From Actinidia chinensis (Eukaryota > Streptophyta > Magnoliopsida > Ericales > Actinidiaceae): 44,181 bases of DNA. Below the pieces are notes generated by a model. The model worked only from the letters and a program-made list of their open reading frames with translations. It made no database searches and had not been told where the DNA came from. This document shows, in pieces, positions 21,000 through 30,785 of this stretch (within the stretch, counting starts at the first letter, position 1; every line of letters starts with the position of its first letter). The position numbers and the translations under genes are program-made. The stretch lies in the NCBI GenBank assembly GCA_009663005.1, contig VIGQ01000905.1:1-44181 (forward strand), read 5' to 3'.

Positions 21000-22400
21000 A
21001 GATCACTAGTAGTAGTTAGAGTATACTATCTATGTGGATGGGCGCGTGAGCTCCCCCTCTTCCTCCATTAAAATTTCTGCCATCCAATTGTCCAGAGCGG
21101 CCGCCTTCCCACGCTTCCCACCTGCCCCATTAAGCTTCCCACATGTTCCCTGGTGTGTTATAGTACGCGGACAGTTGGTCACAAAATAATTTATCCTTCT
21201 AATCGGAAAGTCTATAGTAGAGATTTTTCTGACTGATTCCACCCATTATATTGAGGGTAGAGATCAACGCAGAACGGTCAGGGTAACAGTTAGATAACAT
21301 AGGACCATTACGTCGGCTTTCTTCATTATGTACGTAGGCAAAGGTCTCTCTGAGAGATGGAAGGGGGGCTCCATTCCAATTACTCGACAACGAATTGGAT
21401 CATATTCTTGATTTCGACCAGCAAAAGAAATTTGAATATGCGTCCCTTTCTACAACTTTGATAGCTAGAAATATCAGCTCACCAAATTGGGTTCCCAACC
21501 TGGTAGTGATTCAAATGTCTGCCATAATCCTTGTTAAGGCTAGTAAAGTACTGGAGGGGACCGTCTTTTCTCTGGGTCGACGTTCGATGATCGTTTGAGA
21601 TCAAATAATGTGCCATATTACCTTTGCGAGAATAGGTATCCGCAAGGAACCCAAATGTTCCTGGGCCGTAGTCAGTGAAGATATCCTTCCCCAATCGGAG
21701 GGCGGGAACCATAAGAGTGGACTAATCGGTTAATCACATGGGAATTTTCAATATCCCATTTTCCAAGCCGAATCTGTAAACGGTGGTTGCCGTTATGGTC
21801 CCAGCTGACTAAAACTAAGTTGCTTCTCTTTTCAAAGGACAAAATTGCCGATCGTGGACCAAGAGAGATAGTTTTGGCCATAAAGAGTGGTAGTGATTCT
21901 CAAGAGAGTTAGAGCTTCATGAATAGTGGGTGTACCACTTCCCCTTCAATCTGGGGCTGAGAAACCTTCGGAGTCTCACTGCTCCCATAGCCAGGTTAAA
22001 GAAAACTCCTAACAATCACGGGGAACTAAAGATAAACAAAAAAGAGAAAATCATATGACATTGGGTATTGTCTAAAAAATCCATATAAGGACCTAGTATA
22101 TCATGGAACTTGAGCGTACAAAAAACGGAGGGGAGCTTGTCACCATTTTGATATGAAAAAGAAAAGCCATCCACAGAAACTGAAAAGAAGTGCTCCCATT
22201 TGTCTTAAGATAGCAGAGATGGTTTTATTGTGGAAGGATGAATGATGACTGTCTTCAGCAAAATTAGGATTGGCATTCGATGGGGCGAAGCACTGGAGGG
22301 TTTTGCGTGGGGTTGCGGCCGAAGGCTTAAAGGGTGTATGGAGGTCGGCGAAGGTTTGGGTGGTGTAGGATTGAAGTAGTATTTGAGGACCATCCCTAAT
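21000..22400 (-). CDS. Copia gag region (broken)
   Basis: Near 21,290-21,390 the minus strand reads PLPSLRETFAYVHNEESRR, a signature of plant copia gag ahead of the CCHC zinc knuckle. Upstream pieces are scattered across frames. Gag forms the virus-like particle. Confidence 0.8.
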
Positions 22401-22402
22401 AG

Positions 22403-22417
22403 GGTGGCTAGATACCA
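22403..22417 (-). other. Primer binding site for initiator tRNA-Met
   Basis: The minus strand reads TGGTATCTAGCCACC directly after the LTR. The usual complement of tRNA-Met begins TGGTATCAGAGC, so the first seven bases match exactly. Confidence 0.8.
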
Positions 22418-22723
22418 TGTTAAAAAAACAGAAAGGAGAGAAAATGTGTATTCTTTGTTATATTTCACCAATACATAGGGCCTATTTATAGGCAAAAACT
22501 TTAGAAACGCTGCTAAGTTACAGCAAGACCTAATCAATCATTTACAAAAAGTCTACAAAAATGGGGAGATAGTAAGTCACCAATGGTGACTCCAAATCTT
22601 CAACATGTTAGGCTACCTAACAATGTTAGGCTACCAACATTTCCCAATTTGGAATTTACCTAACAATCAAACAAGGTTAGGCTACCTACCCAATTTGGGG
22701 CTTTACCTAACAATCTTCAACCA
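22418..22723 (-). repeat. 5' LTR of copia element
   Basis: It is slightly longer than its partner. The end proximal to 22,723 holds a run of CCTAACAATGTTAGG-type short palindromes repeated about every 25-30 bases. Confidence 0.93.
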
Positions 22724-22852
22724 GCACTACCATAGATAAGTAATGACTGAAAAATATAATAAAGAAAACCAATACCAAAAACATATTAGTATGGAGTGAG
22801 ACTGACAAAAATATAACTATTTGATTAATGAAAAACGAAAATACAATGCTAC

Positions 22853-22900
22853 CTGTGAATATTGCATCTTTAGCCTCTCATGTTACCACAGTTACTTTGT
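22853..22900 (-). CDS. NOT1: NOT1 exon ending KDA-IQ, left copy (degraded)
   Basis: CTAAAGATGCAATATTCACAG before a GTAG donor matches the right-arm exon 24,215-24,258, which encodes KDADIQ. The NOT1 family has 'LITNDAKDAEIQ' here. Confidence 0.65.
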
Positions 22901-23489
22901 AAACAATAGTACTACAATGATATCAGTGAGTAGTACTTTCAAGCGATATTTCGGAAGAGAAAAAAAAAGAGTTAACGTTTCAGGCAACTAGTTTGAAGAC
23001 TGAAGTTTCATGAAAGCCAAAAAACACTAGCAGAAAGAAGCCAAAGTCAAAAAGAAAAAGGGGGCCATAAGCCCGTCGAAAAAAACGGTACTCCAGTGGC
23101 CCCCATGACCAAAAGCCGTTTTCAACATCTATCTGCTTATTGGACATCATGTTTCTTATCGTGTTATGCAAACATAAAAATATAAAATAGCAATTGATTG
23201 TCTCTATACATATACAAGAAAAAAAAAAAAGTAATTTAAAAAAACATAGACACACGCTGTACAAATTCACGGCGTTCATCAAATAATAAAAAGGAAACGG
23301 AATACTCACACAGAAGTGTTCCAAATTATAAAAGAAAAAGAGGAGGTTTGGGAGTTAAAAACAATAAGAAATATTGAAAATGTACATCAGGACAACTATG
23401 GAACAGATTTTACTTATAGTGCTAATAACAAGAATGGACAAAAGAAATTAATAAATTCCATATGAGAGGAGCATTTGTGAAACCTTAGT
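22901..23489. other. NOT1 intron near palindrome centre
   Basis: It is mirrored at 23,650-24,210. A 114-codon minus-strand open frame ending near 22,980 has a coding look but no NOT1 or other family match, and its mirror is broken. Confidence 0.5.
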
Positions 23490-23543
23490 TCGAAATAATC
23501 TGGTATTTTTCCAATGCTTCGCCGTGGGTCAACAAAGGTTCTG
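23490..23543 (-). CDS. NOT1: NOT1 exon EPLLTHGEALEKYQI
   Basis: The minus strand from 23,541 reads EPLLTHGEALEKYQIISN then stop. It matches plant NOT1 'EPLLTTGDALDKYQ-VAQKLE', directly upstream of the KLETLI exon. There is no clear mirror copy in the right arm, so the left arm reaches slightly further into the gene. Confidence 0.8.
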
Positions 23544-23620
23544 AAAAGTAACATTTCCTAGCATTCCGTTGAAGGAATTAAAGGTAATGGATTGTGAAGA
23601 AGATCTGGATCCTTGACAAA
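23544..23620. other. Centre of the palindrome
   Basis: Paired landmarks on the two sides (CATAGTTGTCC at 23,725 and its complement at 23,395) converge on about 23,560. At most about 100 bases are unpaired. No AT-rich spacer, mobile element or adaptor-like sequence is visible. Confidence 0.7.
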
Positions 23621-24214
23621 TGAAACAATGCTTATGTCAACCAGAAAGAATGGTATCAAATAGTTGTTTATTATTCTGTTGTCATTCCTTGTTATTAGGG
23701 ATTATAAGAAATCTGCACCATAGTTGTCCGATGTACATTTTCATATTTTTTTTTTTTTTTCTTATTGTTTTTAAACTCAAAGAAGAAAGAAAAAAGAAAA
23801 GAACCTCCTCTTTCTTTGTATTTTGAACAGTGCTGTGTGAGTGAATTCCGTTTCTTTTTTATTTATTTGATAACGCGTGAATTTGTAACAACGCGTACTA
23901 TGTTTGAATACTTTTTTTTGTATCTGTAATATAGACCAACTCTATTTTATATTTTTATGTTTGCAGAACACGATAAGAAACATGATCATAAGCAGTTGAT
24001 GAAAACGGCTTTTGGTCATTGGGGCCACTGGATTGCCGTTTTTCCACGGGCTTATGGTTCCATTTTCTTTTGACATTTGCTTCTGCTAGTGTTTTTGCTT
24101 TCAATGACCTTCTTCTTCAACTATTTTCCTAACAGCTTGCTCTTTTTCTTCATTTCAAATAGCCGCTTGAAAGTTACTACTCAACTGTCTAGCTGGTATT
24201 ATATTTGTTTGCAG

Positions 24215-24258
24215 CTGGAAACTCTGATAACAGCGCTGTTAAAGATGCAGATATTCAG
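24215..24258 (+). CDS. NOT1: NOT1 exon KLETLI...KDADIQ, right copy
   Basis: The acceptor TTTGCAG and donor GTATC flank LETLIT in one frame and AVKDADIQ in the next, one base apart. It matches NOT1 'KLETLITNDAKDAEIQ'. Confidence 0.82.
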
Positions 24259-24390
24259 GTATCATTTATTTGCTTTTTCATTAATCAAAATAGGTATATT
24301 TTGTCGGTCTTCACGTCCATACTAATATGTTTTGGTATTGGTTTCCTTTATTATATTTTTAGTGTCAAAAGTTAATCTTATCTATGAGAG

Positions 24391-24395
24391 TTCTT
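24391..24395. other. Empty copia target site TTCTT
   Basis: TCTATGAGAG-TTCTT-ATTCTGATCTTTCTTGG aligns across the left-arm insertion: TCTATGGTAG on one side of the element, TTCTTCTTTAGATCTTTCTTGG on the other. Confidence 0.7.
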
Positions 24396-24453
24396 ATTCT
24401 GATCTTTCTTGGAGTGTATAATTTAAATATATGCGCATTTTTTTTTTCTTCAA

Positions 24454-24530
24454 GGCATTATTGTTGAGTTTTCCTGAATCATTCTTAGATGTATAAGTCG
24501 TGATGCAGCCGCATTGGCTGTGGCTCAAAG
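24454..24530 (+). CDS. NOT1: NOT1 exon GII...SRDAAALAVAQ, right copy
   Basis: SRDAAALAVAQ is readable after frame correction, followed by a GTGTG donor. The 38 bases after the exon (GTGTGTTTCTTTT...CATATTTGAATTG) occur twice in a row here but once in the left arm. Confidence 0.85.
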
Positions 24531-24604
24531 GTGTGTTTCTTTTTTCAAGGTCATATTTGAATTGGCAGGTGTGTTTCTTTTCAAGGGTCATATTTGAATT
24601 GCCT

Positions 24605-26026
24605 CCATTTTTTCTGAATGAAATTCTTGAGAAAAAAACGTCTTATCATGTCTGCCTTCTCTATGGTGGTATTATGGGTTCAAATTTCTTGACATGTATG
24701 ACTGATTTCCGTTTTTCATTTATCCTGTCAGCGGTTAGTTGAGAACATAAATATTTTAAATTGTAAAACTGAAATCATGAGAAATAAATTTGACATAAGC
24801 TCCCTATTCCATCTTCTTTCTTTCTTTTTTTCTCTATTTCCTTTTTTTCGAGTGTTTAACATAATCATAAGTTACCTCTCTTTATTTTATTTTTGCTATT
24901 TGACATTCCATCTAATGAAGTGAGGCTTCCATTGGTTCGACACAACGTATTTTACAACACAATATTTTTCATATAAAATGATTTTTTGCCCCAGAAGTTA
25001 TTTTTTTAATTTGTTCTTGATGCATTTGATTGGAATTGAAAGCATATTTTAATGAACAACGTAAAATCGTCTTTTTCGTCCACCAAATATTACTAACTCT
25101 GCTAGCCCTTAACTCGCCATAAACACCATTTTCCTCCCCACGTATTCAACGCCAGAGGCTGCTTCAAAAATCAGGCACAACTCAAATTATAATTCCCTTT
25201 ATAAAAGGGAGATCCCTTTAAGCACATGAAAATCCTTTCATGCCACCCGCATTACATTGTAAGATTTTACATTTATATAACAGTGTTTATCCGCTCTGCA
25301 TTCCATTGAATGACTTTCTTGCAATGTAAAATTGGTGCTTTGAATCTGATCACCCCTCTGCAAAAGCGAGTTGCAATGCCCTTTTGCATTGGGACTTGTT
25401 GCTAACAATGGAAATTCAAGGAATTTTTTGTCATCCTTACACTCTTAGCTAATGTCTCTTGCTCCCCTCTCTCTCTCTCGACACTGACATGCATTCCCAA
25501 AAATGGCGCACTGAACTTAAAACCCGGAGGCCATTTTTGGGGGCCTTTATTTGAAAATTATTTTCTGGAAGCTTATTGTACTTGCTATTTGTGCACGAAA
25601 CAATAGACATTGTGAAATAATTTACAGGAAAATATTTTACAACACAACAAATGGGAGCCTAAATGCCCATTAAGCTTAAGTTGGAAATTGGAGTTCTTTG
25701 TAGATTTCTTTTTAGGTCATCTGGTCCTTTTGCTTTTCTTCAGTATGTGAATCTGTTGTAATTTTGTTTTTTTGGTAAGATACTCCGCTGAGATCAAAGT
25801 TTAACAAGAAATTACTAATTGGCCTTATCGAAGTGAAATATTGAACCTTGTCCCACGTACCATGTTCATATATATGGCTAAGGCTGATTGATGGCTGGAA
25901 GGGAATATTCGTATGTAGCATTGCTCCATATGATTTGGTCCTAAAGTGGACATAAACTAAATTAATTGGCTATAATGTGGCTGCGACGAGTTTTCCATTT
26001 CCCTTATTCAAACATTATTGATTATG
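24605..26026. other. NOT1 intron, right arm
   Basis: It mirrors 14,990-16,330 and includes the same inverted pair of CAAATGGGAGCC-type termini at about 24,925 and 25,660. No exon was recognised. Confidence 0.5.
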
Positions 26027-26083
26027 ATGCCAGAGTAATTTCTGACTTCCATAATCTCGTTGAAATGCATTGTGCCAAGTTTT
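26027..26083 (+). CDS. NOT1: NOT1 exon RVISDFHNLVE, right copy
   Basis: It reads RVISDFHNLVEMHCAK in one frame. The match to NOT1 'SRVISELHNLVDALAKLA' is clear up to an indel. Confidence 0.82.
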
Positions 26084-26184
26084 GGTTGGTTCCTTCTTCC
26101 TAGGTTTTTATGAGTTCAATCTCTCTTTGGCTAAATGTATTTTGCCTGGTTTTTGATCAATTCTTACATGTTCGCTTGCGGCAG

Positions 26185-26243
26185 GCTGGTTCCCCAGAGT
26201 CATTAACAACAGTTTTGGTGAGGTTGCCCAGGAATCCTGCATA
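26185..26243 (+). CDS. NOT1: NOT1 exon AG-SPESL...ARNPA, right copy
   Basis: GGCAG acceptor, then GCTGG, CCCCAGAGTCATTA, and GAGGTTGCCCAGGAATCCTGC. The pieces encode SPESL and ARNPA in different frames. Confidence 0.8.
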
Positions 26244-26397
26244 AATCTGAGTTCTGTTGGGAAGGAGGATAACACTAGACGACAAGCTACAAGAGAAAAA
26301 AGTTACCAGAATATTATCCCCCCTTTATCCTTTTATAGCCTTTTTGAAATTCTTTTGGGGCTAACATTTTAATTTTTTCTGCTGGTACGAACCCCAG

Positions 26398-26455
26398 GTC
26401 CACTCTGCAGTGAGCAAGAAGAATTAGTGTTTTGGGTGGGAGACAGTGGAACCAG
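26398..26455 (+). CDS. NOT1: NOT1 exon VETVEP, right copy (degraded)
   Basis: It aligns with 14,555-14,612. GAGACAGTGGAACCAGA is preserved, but the donor is mutated or misread (GATGCTAAC where the left has GAGGTGTGT). Confidence 0.7.
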
Positions 26456-27239
26456 ATGCTAACTGGTTTCGTGATCAGGTAATCTATTCCCTATTCCCTT
26501 TCCTTTTCAACATGCTCTTCAGATTCCATAGCTTAGATGTATCTGTTTATCTTTAGATGTAGTTTAAGGTTTGGACGTTATTGCATAATGTTGTCAGTGC
26601 TTTCAATTTCATTGTCTTATTTGTCGGATATCTTTTTTGTCCAAAATTAGTCTTTGCCGTATTATGTGTAGGGCAGTGCATTTACAATTTTACAAGCAGG
26701 TTAATTTTGACTGGTGCCCATAAAGTTCGTCCCGGCCTCATTTTTTCTTTTCCTTCAAATTCAATAAAAAGGGAAAACTCTTTGTCGCTCAATTATGCAA
26801 TCTAATAACAGAATAGGAAGAGATGACTCATACATGTATCAGGGAAGTTTTGATATTCAAAATCTCTGTCTCTTTTGGCTATAATGATCTCCCATAATAT
26901 TGGATATATCTCTCTTTTCCGGTAAACCTATTGTCTGCTAATAACGTTGGTTTGACGTCATAGTACCACTCTAAATTTTGATCAAGATAGAAGTCAATGT
27001 GTGGGGGAGTGGGAGTGTCAATGTATAAATAGCATGGAGAGGTGGAGTGCGTTGTAGCGCGCCTTCATACTCTTATAAAGATATGGTATATGATTAATAT
27101 ATTTACCTTTTTTGTATGAAAAATTGCAAATTTTTGGTTCATTTAATGTGTATGCTGAATAGAAATGCACAATCTATGTCATTGTTATTAAAGAATTTGA
27201 TGTATTTTCTCAGTAGCAATTTAATCTTGGCGCAATAGT
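26456..27239. other. NOT1 intron, right arm
   Basis: Mirrors about 13,700-14,550. No gene seen. Confidence 0.5.
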
Positions 27240-28010
27240 GATTGGAACTCTCAACCCTATGGGTTTTGTGTTAAAGTTAGAGCCTTCATATCATATACTT
27301 TTTTAATAGATTCACACTTCCAGTTCTTTGTGTTCCACATGCCACGCGGGCGAAGAAGTTTCAATGTTAAATAATAGATTCATCCCTCCAGGTCATAACT
27401 TTCGTATTGTCCAAACGATTCGCGGAATTTGGGGAACATTCACAAATTTGTGAATCGGAAGCGGGAACATTGGATTGTTAGGCGAATTATGTGATCAGCG
27501 TGGGTTTAGCAAGTGTCCCTAAGTTTTTTGATAGTGAGGGCAACCTCATGAAGATATTGCATACCACATTCCTTTGCCTCGAACAACTAAAAAAATCAGC
27601 GTTAGTGGTGACTGGCATATACCCGGAGAAAATTGGACTAAGCTACCTTGAGAAAACGAAGCAATTTCAGGTCCTCAGCAATGTCCCTATTGAATTTCTC
27701 AAATTATCGTTCTATGTCGTATGGATTTCTGTTCCCATTGATAGAATGGTTGTTCCAACGATGGACGTGCTCAACATATGAATGGGTAATAAGCAAAGAA
27801 ATTGTGTAGTAGTAATCATTTAAAAAATGTTGGTAAATCTATTATAGATTTGGTCCTTCCTTTTTGGTTCGAGCTTGGCGTTTATGCTATAATTCTGACT
27901 CGTGCGAAAGTCAATGGTAATCACGCTTGTGTTATTTTTGTTTTATCCTGATTTGCTTTTGCCACTCCCCCTCCTGCTGAATGCAAAGACTCCTGTAAGG
28001 TGTTTTTTGG
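27240..28010 (+). other. Block present only in the right arm, with 96-codon open frame
   Basis: Flanks align to the left arm at about 13,690-13,760 on both sides, but these roughly 750 bases have no left partner. The open frame 27,491-27,781 includes KFFDSEGNLMKILHTTFLCL and YPEKIGLSYLEKTKQF, with balanced amino-acid use unlike random AT-rich frames. I do not recognise it. It could be a captured gene piece inside a non-autonomous transposon or sequence lost from the left arm. No terminal repeats or target duplication were found. Confidence 0.5.
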
Positions 28011-28559
28011 TTAGATAGCTGTATATACGTTATTTGGCATCCATTATCTAACATTTATGCTTTTGGACTAATTGGTGAATTAACATGGTTTCAGCGCTTT
28101 GATTTTTGTGAGGTCTCAAGTGCTAGTCACTTTGTATGGCATTTTTCCCCCATTCGTCTTCTCTTTCATGATTTGCATCATCACGGGCCATAAGGGATTG
28201 CACGTGAAGAGGGGGTTTGGATAGCTTGATATTCATTGTGGGCAATTTTCCCAACAGCTTGAGTTTTGGGCCTTCAGTGAACTTGAAGTTAATCCTTTGG
28301 TACAAATTATGTGTAATCCCTTTTCCTTTACGTTTTTATTTATTAGGTCATTTAGTGAACTTATGGTACATATAATAATATAGAAGAGTACTAAAATAGC
28401 ATAAATTTTTAAATTCTAAACCATCAGATATCAAAAGTGAGATTTTTTCATTATTTGGCTTCAATTATTTACGAGGATGGAAAATTACCGATGGTTGTAA
28501 CCCATGAATTAAATTAGTTGGATCCAATGGAGGGGTTGGTTCTGGCGTATTATGTACTC

Positions 28560-28930
28560 GCATATACTTACGAAATTGGAAGGAAATTTTAATAGAACAA
28601 TGGTCAAGCTAGTGATCCTCTATGAGAACAGTAATGTTGGGATTCAGGTTTGTTTATTACTTGCTTCATTATCTTTACCTGAATGTGTCAGTTTTCACAA
28701 CGGAGACCGGGGAGGAGGGGTTAAGCAAGATTAAGTGGGGTAATAGAGGGAAGGATGGCTGGAAGACAAGGGGAAAGAGAGAAGTAGAATACGGATATCT
28801 TAATTTTTGGGTGTGAGTCATATTATTCTGTGTTTATATTTGCTGCAATTTTTTGGAGTCAATTCTTTTGCTTATTTGTGAACTGTAGTTTCCTGAATAT
28901 CTGTTTTGTACCTGTTGATTACATAAGGAA
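28560..28930 (+). other. Right-arm sequence at the deletion junction
   Basis: Left-arm homology stops at about 28,560 (partner 13,140) and resumes at about 28,930 (partner 8,130). The bases between have no clear left partner. A plus-strand piece ending SNVGIQ before a GTTTG could be an exon end, but no family was recognised. Confidence 0.4.
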
Positions 28931-29006
28931 CTGTATTCTCTCTGAGGTTGATGCACCTCGTAAAGCAAAGCTGAGTACGGGTGATTTAGACGAGTATCTT
29001 AAGGTA
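28931..29006 (+). CDS. NOT1: NOT1 exon ILSEVDAPRKAKL...DEYLK, right copy
   Basis: A single open frame reads ILSEVDAPRKAKLSTGDLDE and on to YLK before a GTATCT donor. It is the best preserved copy of this exon in the window. NOT1 has 'RILSEVDAALKAKQMKADVDEYLK'. Confidence 0.9.
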
Positions 29007-29221
29007 TCTGGATTTGTGATTAATTTAATGTCCTTTTCTCATTTTCCTGTGTCCACATCAAACCCCCAACAAAACCCCCCAACCCCCCCCCACCACCCCC
29101 ACATCCATTCAGATTAAGAGCAACAAAGATTGAGTTCTTTTTCTTCCTTTTATTTCTTTTATCTTGGGTTCCTTTCTTTCCCTCATGCCATTGGTCATTC
29201 CCTTTTTGAACTTATCTGTCA

Positions 29222-29358
29222 AGATGATACAACTGGGGCTTCATTTTTAACTGAACGAAACAGAAATTGCTGCTTCCACCAGGCGCTGCCTGCTCGAGCT
29301 GGGACCCGATATAATGTACCACTGATCAACTCTCTTGTGCTTTATGTTGGAATGGCAG
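29222..29358 (+). CDS. NOT1: NOT1 exon GTRYNVPLINSLVLYVG, right copy 1
   Basis: The plus frame reads PARAGTRYNVPLINSLVLY and VGM. Upstream pieces give GASFLTE and LPPG. This is the cleanest version and the clearest evidence for NOT1. The exon after it (containing the RYLFLNAIANQLRYPN-type block) does not follow. Confidence 0.93.
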
Positions 29359-29359
29359 G

Positions 29360-30680
29360 TGGTCCATGCATGTCTTTTCTTTTTTTCAATAAATGGCATA
29401 ATTGTTTATGGCAATTAAATAATATACCCCAAAGAATGGATTGATAATTCTTATCAAGCCATGATTTCCACGACGGATGCCATGGAAAGAGCAGTCCTTC
29501 TAATCAATAGAGAGATGTGCGATAGTTCTATTTTCGCTTCTTTTTTCTTTTTTTTTTTCTTTTTCTTTTTTTGATTGGGAACTCTTCTTGTTTCCATGCT
29601 TAGACGTAGCTATGCTCCATTGCCTAAGCATCTAATTGGCATTTAATTATTGTTTCAAAACTCCGTTCTGGGTCCCAAATTGGTTGACGTGATGATTTTT
29701 TTTTTTGTCACACCCATATGGGTAATAGCACCTTTTTTATTGTCATTAATTTGTGTTTTGATGGTTAAATTAATTGTTTTAACCCCCTTCTGTTGACTGT
29801 TCTTTATATTGATTTGATAAACTTTTTTTTGGATCTCTCAGTTCAATTGAGCAATTTAAGACTCAACATTGCTAGGTTATGCTTAAGGCTGTGGTTGCAT
29901 CTGGATTTTGCATAGGGATTATGGAGGAATGGACAAGGACAAGAGGTTTTGTGGAAAGAATATGTATATCATGAATAAAAAAGCTATTGGTCCTTTCCCT
30001 TGATAAATCCGCTTCCATAAATGGACGATCCAAATACAAGACGGGAAAATTTGAAAACGTATGTGTACACGTAATTAAATTCAGAAAATTCTTAATTGGC
30101 AATCCCTTTAACTCAGAGAACATGTCGAAGTGAAGGGTGCAGCGTGATCAAAAAAAAACTAAATCCATTATTATATATATACTTTTTTGCAAATTGCCTA
30201 CTTGACACTGTTTACGCACGCATGGGGAGGGGTGGGGATCAACAAAATGACAGTGAATTACTGGTTCTTCCACACGTAACCAAACTCTTTTGACACATCC
30301 TTGCTTATGTGAATTTAATATTAGAAGTTGAAAATTTTAACACCTTCAAAAGATTTGTAAGGAATATCGTATCGGATAAGAGACTAAATCTGATTTAATT
30401 TCCCCTAAGACCATGTTCAGAAGCAATAACGCCATAACCCTCATTGTGCTTTTATGCAAATTGAATAGTGGATATTTAGTAAGTTTTTAATATGTTTGAA
30501 ACCAAGAGGGATTAATTAGTTGCATAAAACTGTATTCATTTTATATGTACATCATATATATGCATATATTAGATTATATACGATACCCATGTATCGTGCC
30601 GTTGTCTGGCATCCTCTGTTCCTAGTGTTCTAGAATTTCCTGTGTTGGTGGATCCTCAGGATCATTGCTATTCCTTTATT
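29360..30680. other. Non-coding stretch between the two right-arm exon copies
   Basis: It contains the tandem block body (GTGACC/GGGTCCC, CCCCCTTCTGTTGACTG at 29,782), which repeats at 31,210 about 1.43 kb later. Confidence 0.55.
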
Positions 30681-30684
30681 TGCA

Positions 30685-30785
30685 TCTGGTGCTGCCACCC
30701 GCGGCTGGCTCGAGCTGGGACCCGATATAATGGACCACTGATCAACTCCCTCTGTGTGCTTTATGTTGAATGCGGTTTGTCCCAT
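30685..30785 (+). CDS. NOT1: NOT1 exon GTRYN-type, right copy 2 (degraded)
   Basis: GGCTCGAGCTGGGACCCGATAT and GACCACTGATCAACTCCC preserve the exon core. It is the mirror partner of unit A (6,235-6,315). Confidence 0.75.

Larger units (their letters stand above)
17225..22723 (-). mobile_element. Ty1/copia LTR retrotransposon
   Basis: Two direct repeats of about 0.3 kb (17,225-17,508 and 22,418-22,723), each starting TGTT and ending CA on the plus strand, flank an internal region. It carries a tRNA-Met primer site, a polypurine tract, and pieces of gag, protease, integrase, reverse transcriptase and RNase H in copia order on the minus strand. Total length is 5.5 kb, normal for copia. All coding frames are broken by many indels. 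It lies in a NOT1 intron, in the same transcriptional direction as that gene. It is absent from the right arm. Confidence 0.95.
5700..23543 (-). pseudogene. NOT1: NOT1, partial and rearranged gene copy, left arm
   Basis: NOT1 is the scaffold of the CCR4-NOT deadenylase complex, which shortens mRNA poly(A) tails in the cytoplasm. A series of short exons, in the correct order from 23,541 downwards, matches the plant NOT1 protein from its middle to near its C-terminus. Anchors in order are EPLLTHGEALEKYQI, KDA-IQ, GII-VPES, SRVISDL, a RNPA exon, VVETVEPE, CELPG, LQSPQ, EIIQKDA, the AQKGWP exon, EFLCDYHFSFC, ILSEVDAALKAKL and RAGTRYNV. The N-terminal half and the final exons (after LVLYVG) are absent. 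Several exons are tandemly duplicated, and a copia element sits in an intron. I call it a pseudogene as presented, though part of the damage may be sequencing or assembly error. Confidence 0.85.
1..23560. repeat. Left arm of giant inverted repeat
   Basis: The arm reads as the reverse complement of 23,600-36,580. I matched anchors by eye all along it: 300 with 36,260; 2,500 with 34,240; 4,000 with 32,800; 7,770 with 29,300; 13,280 with 28,425; 14,790 with 26,215; 16,050 with 24,940; 17,120 with 24,490; 22,790 with 24,340; 23,395 with 23,725. Once the copia element (17,225-22,723) is removed, the innermost anchors are equidistant from about 23,565. Differences are mostly single-base indels plus a few large blocks. 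The window starts inside the arm, so its true outer end is not visible. Confidence 0.93.

Noticed and set aside
22980..23324. 114-codon minus-strand frame with a WSWGPLEYRFF stretch
   Set aside because: It falls between two NOT1 exons, its mirror copy is broken, and it does not match NOT1. It is most likely intronic.
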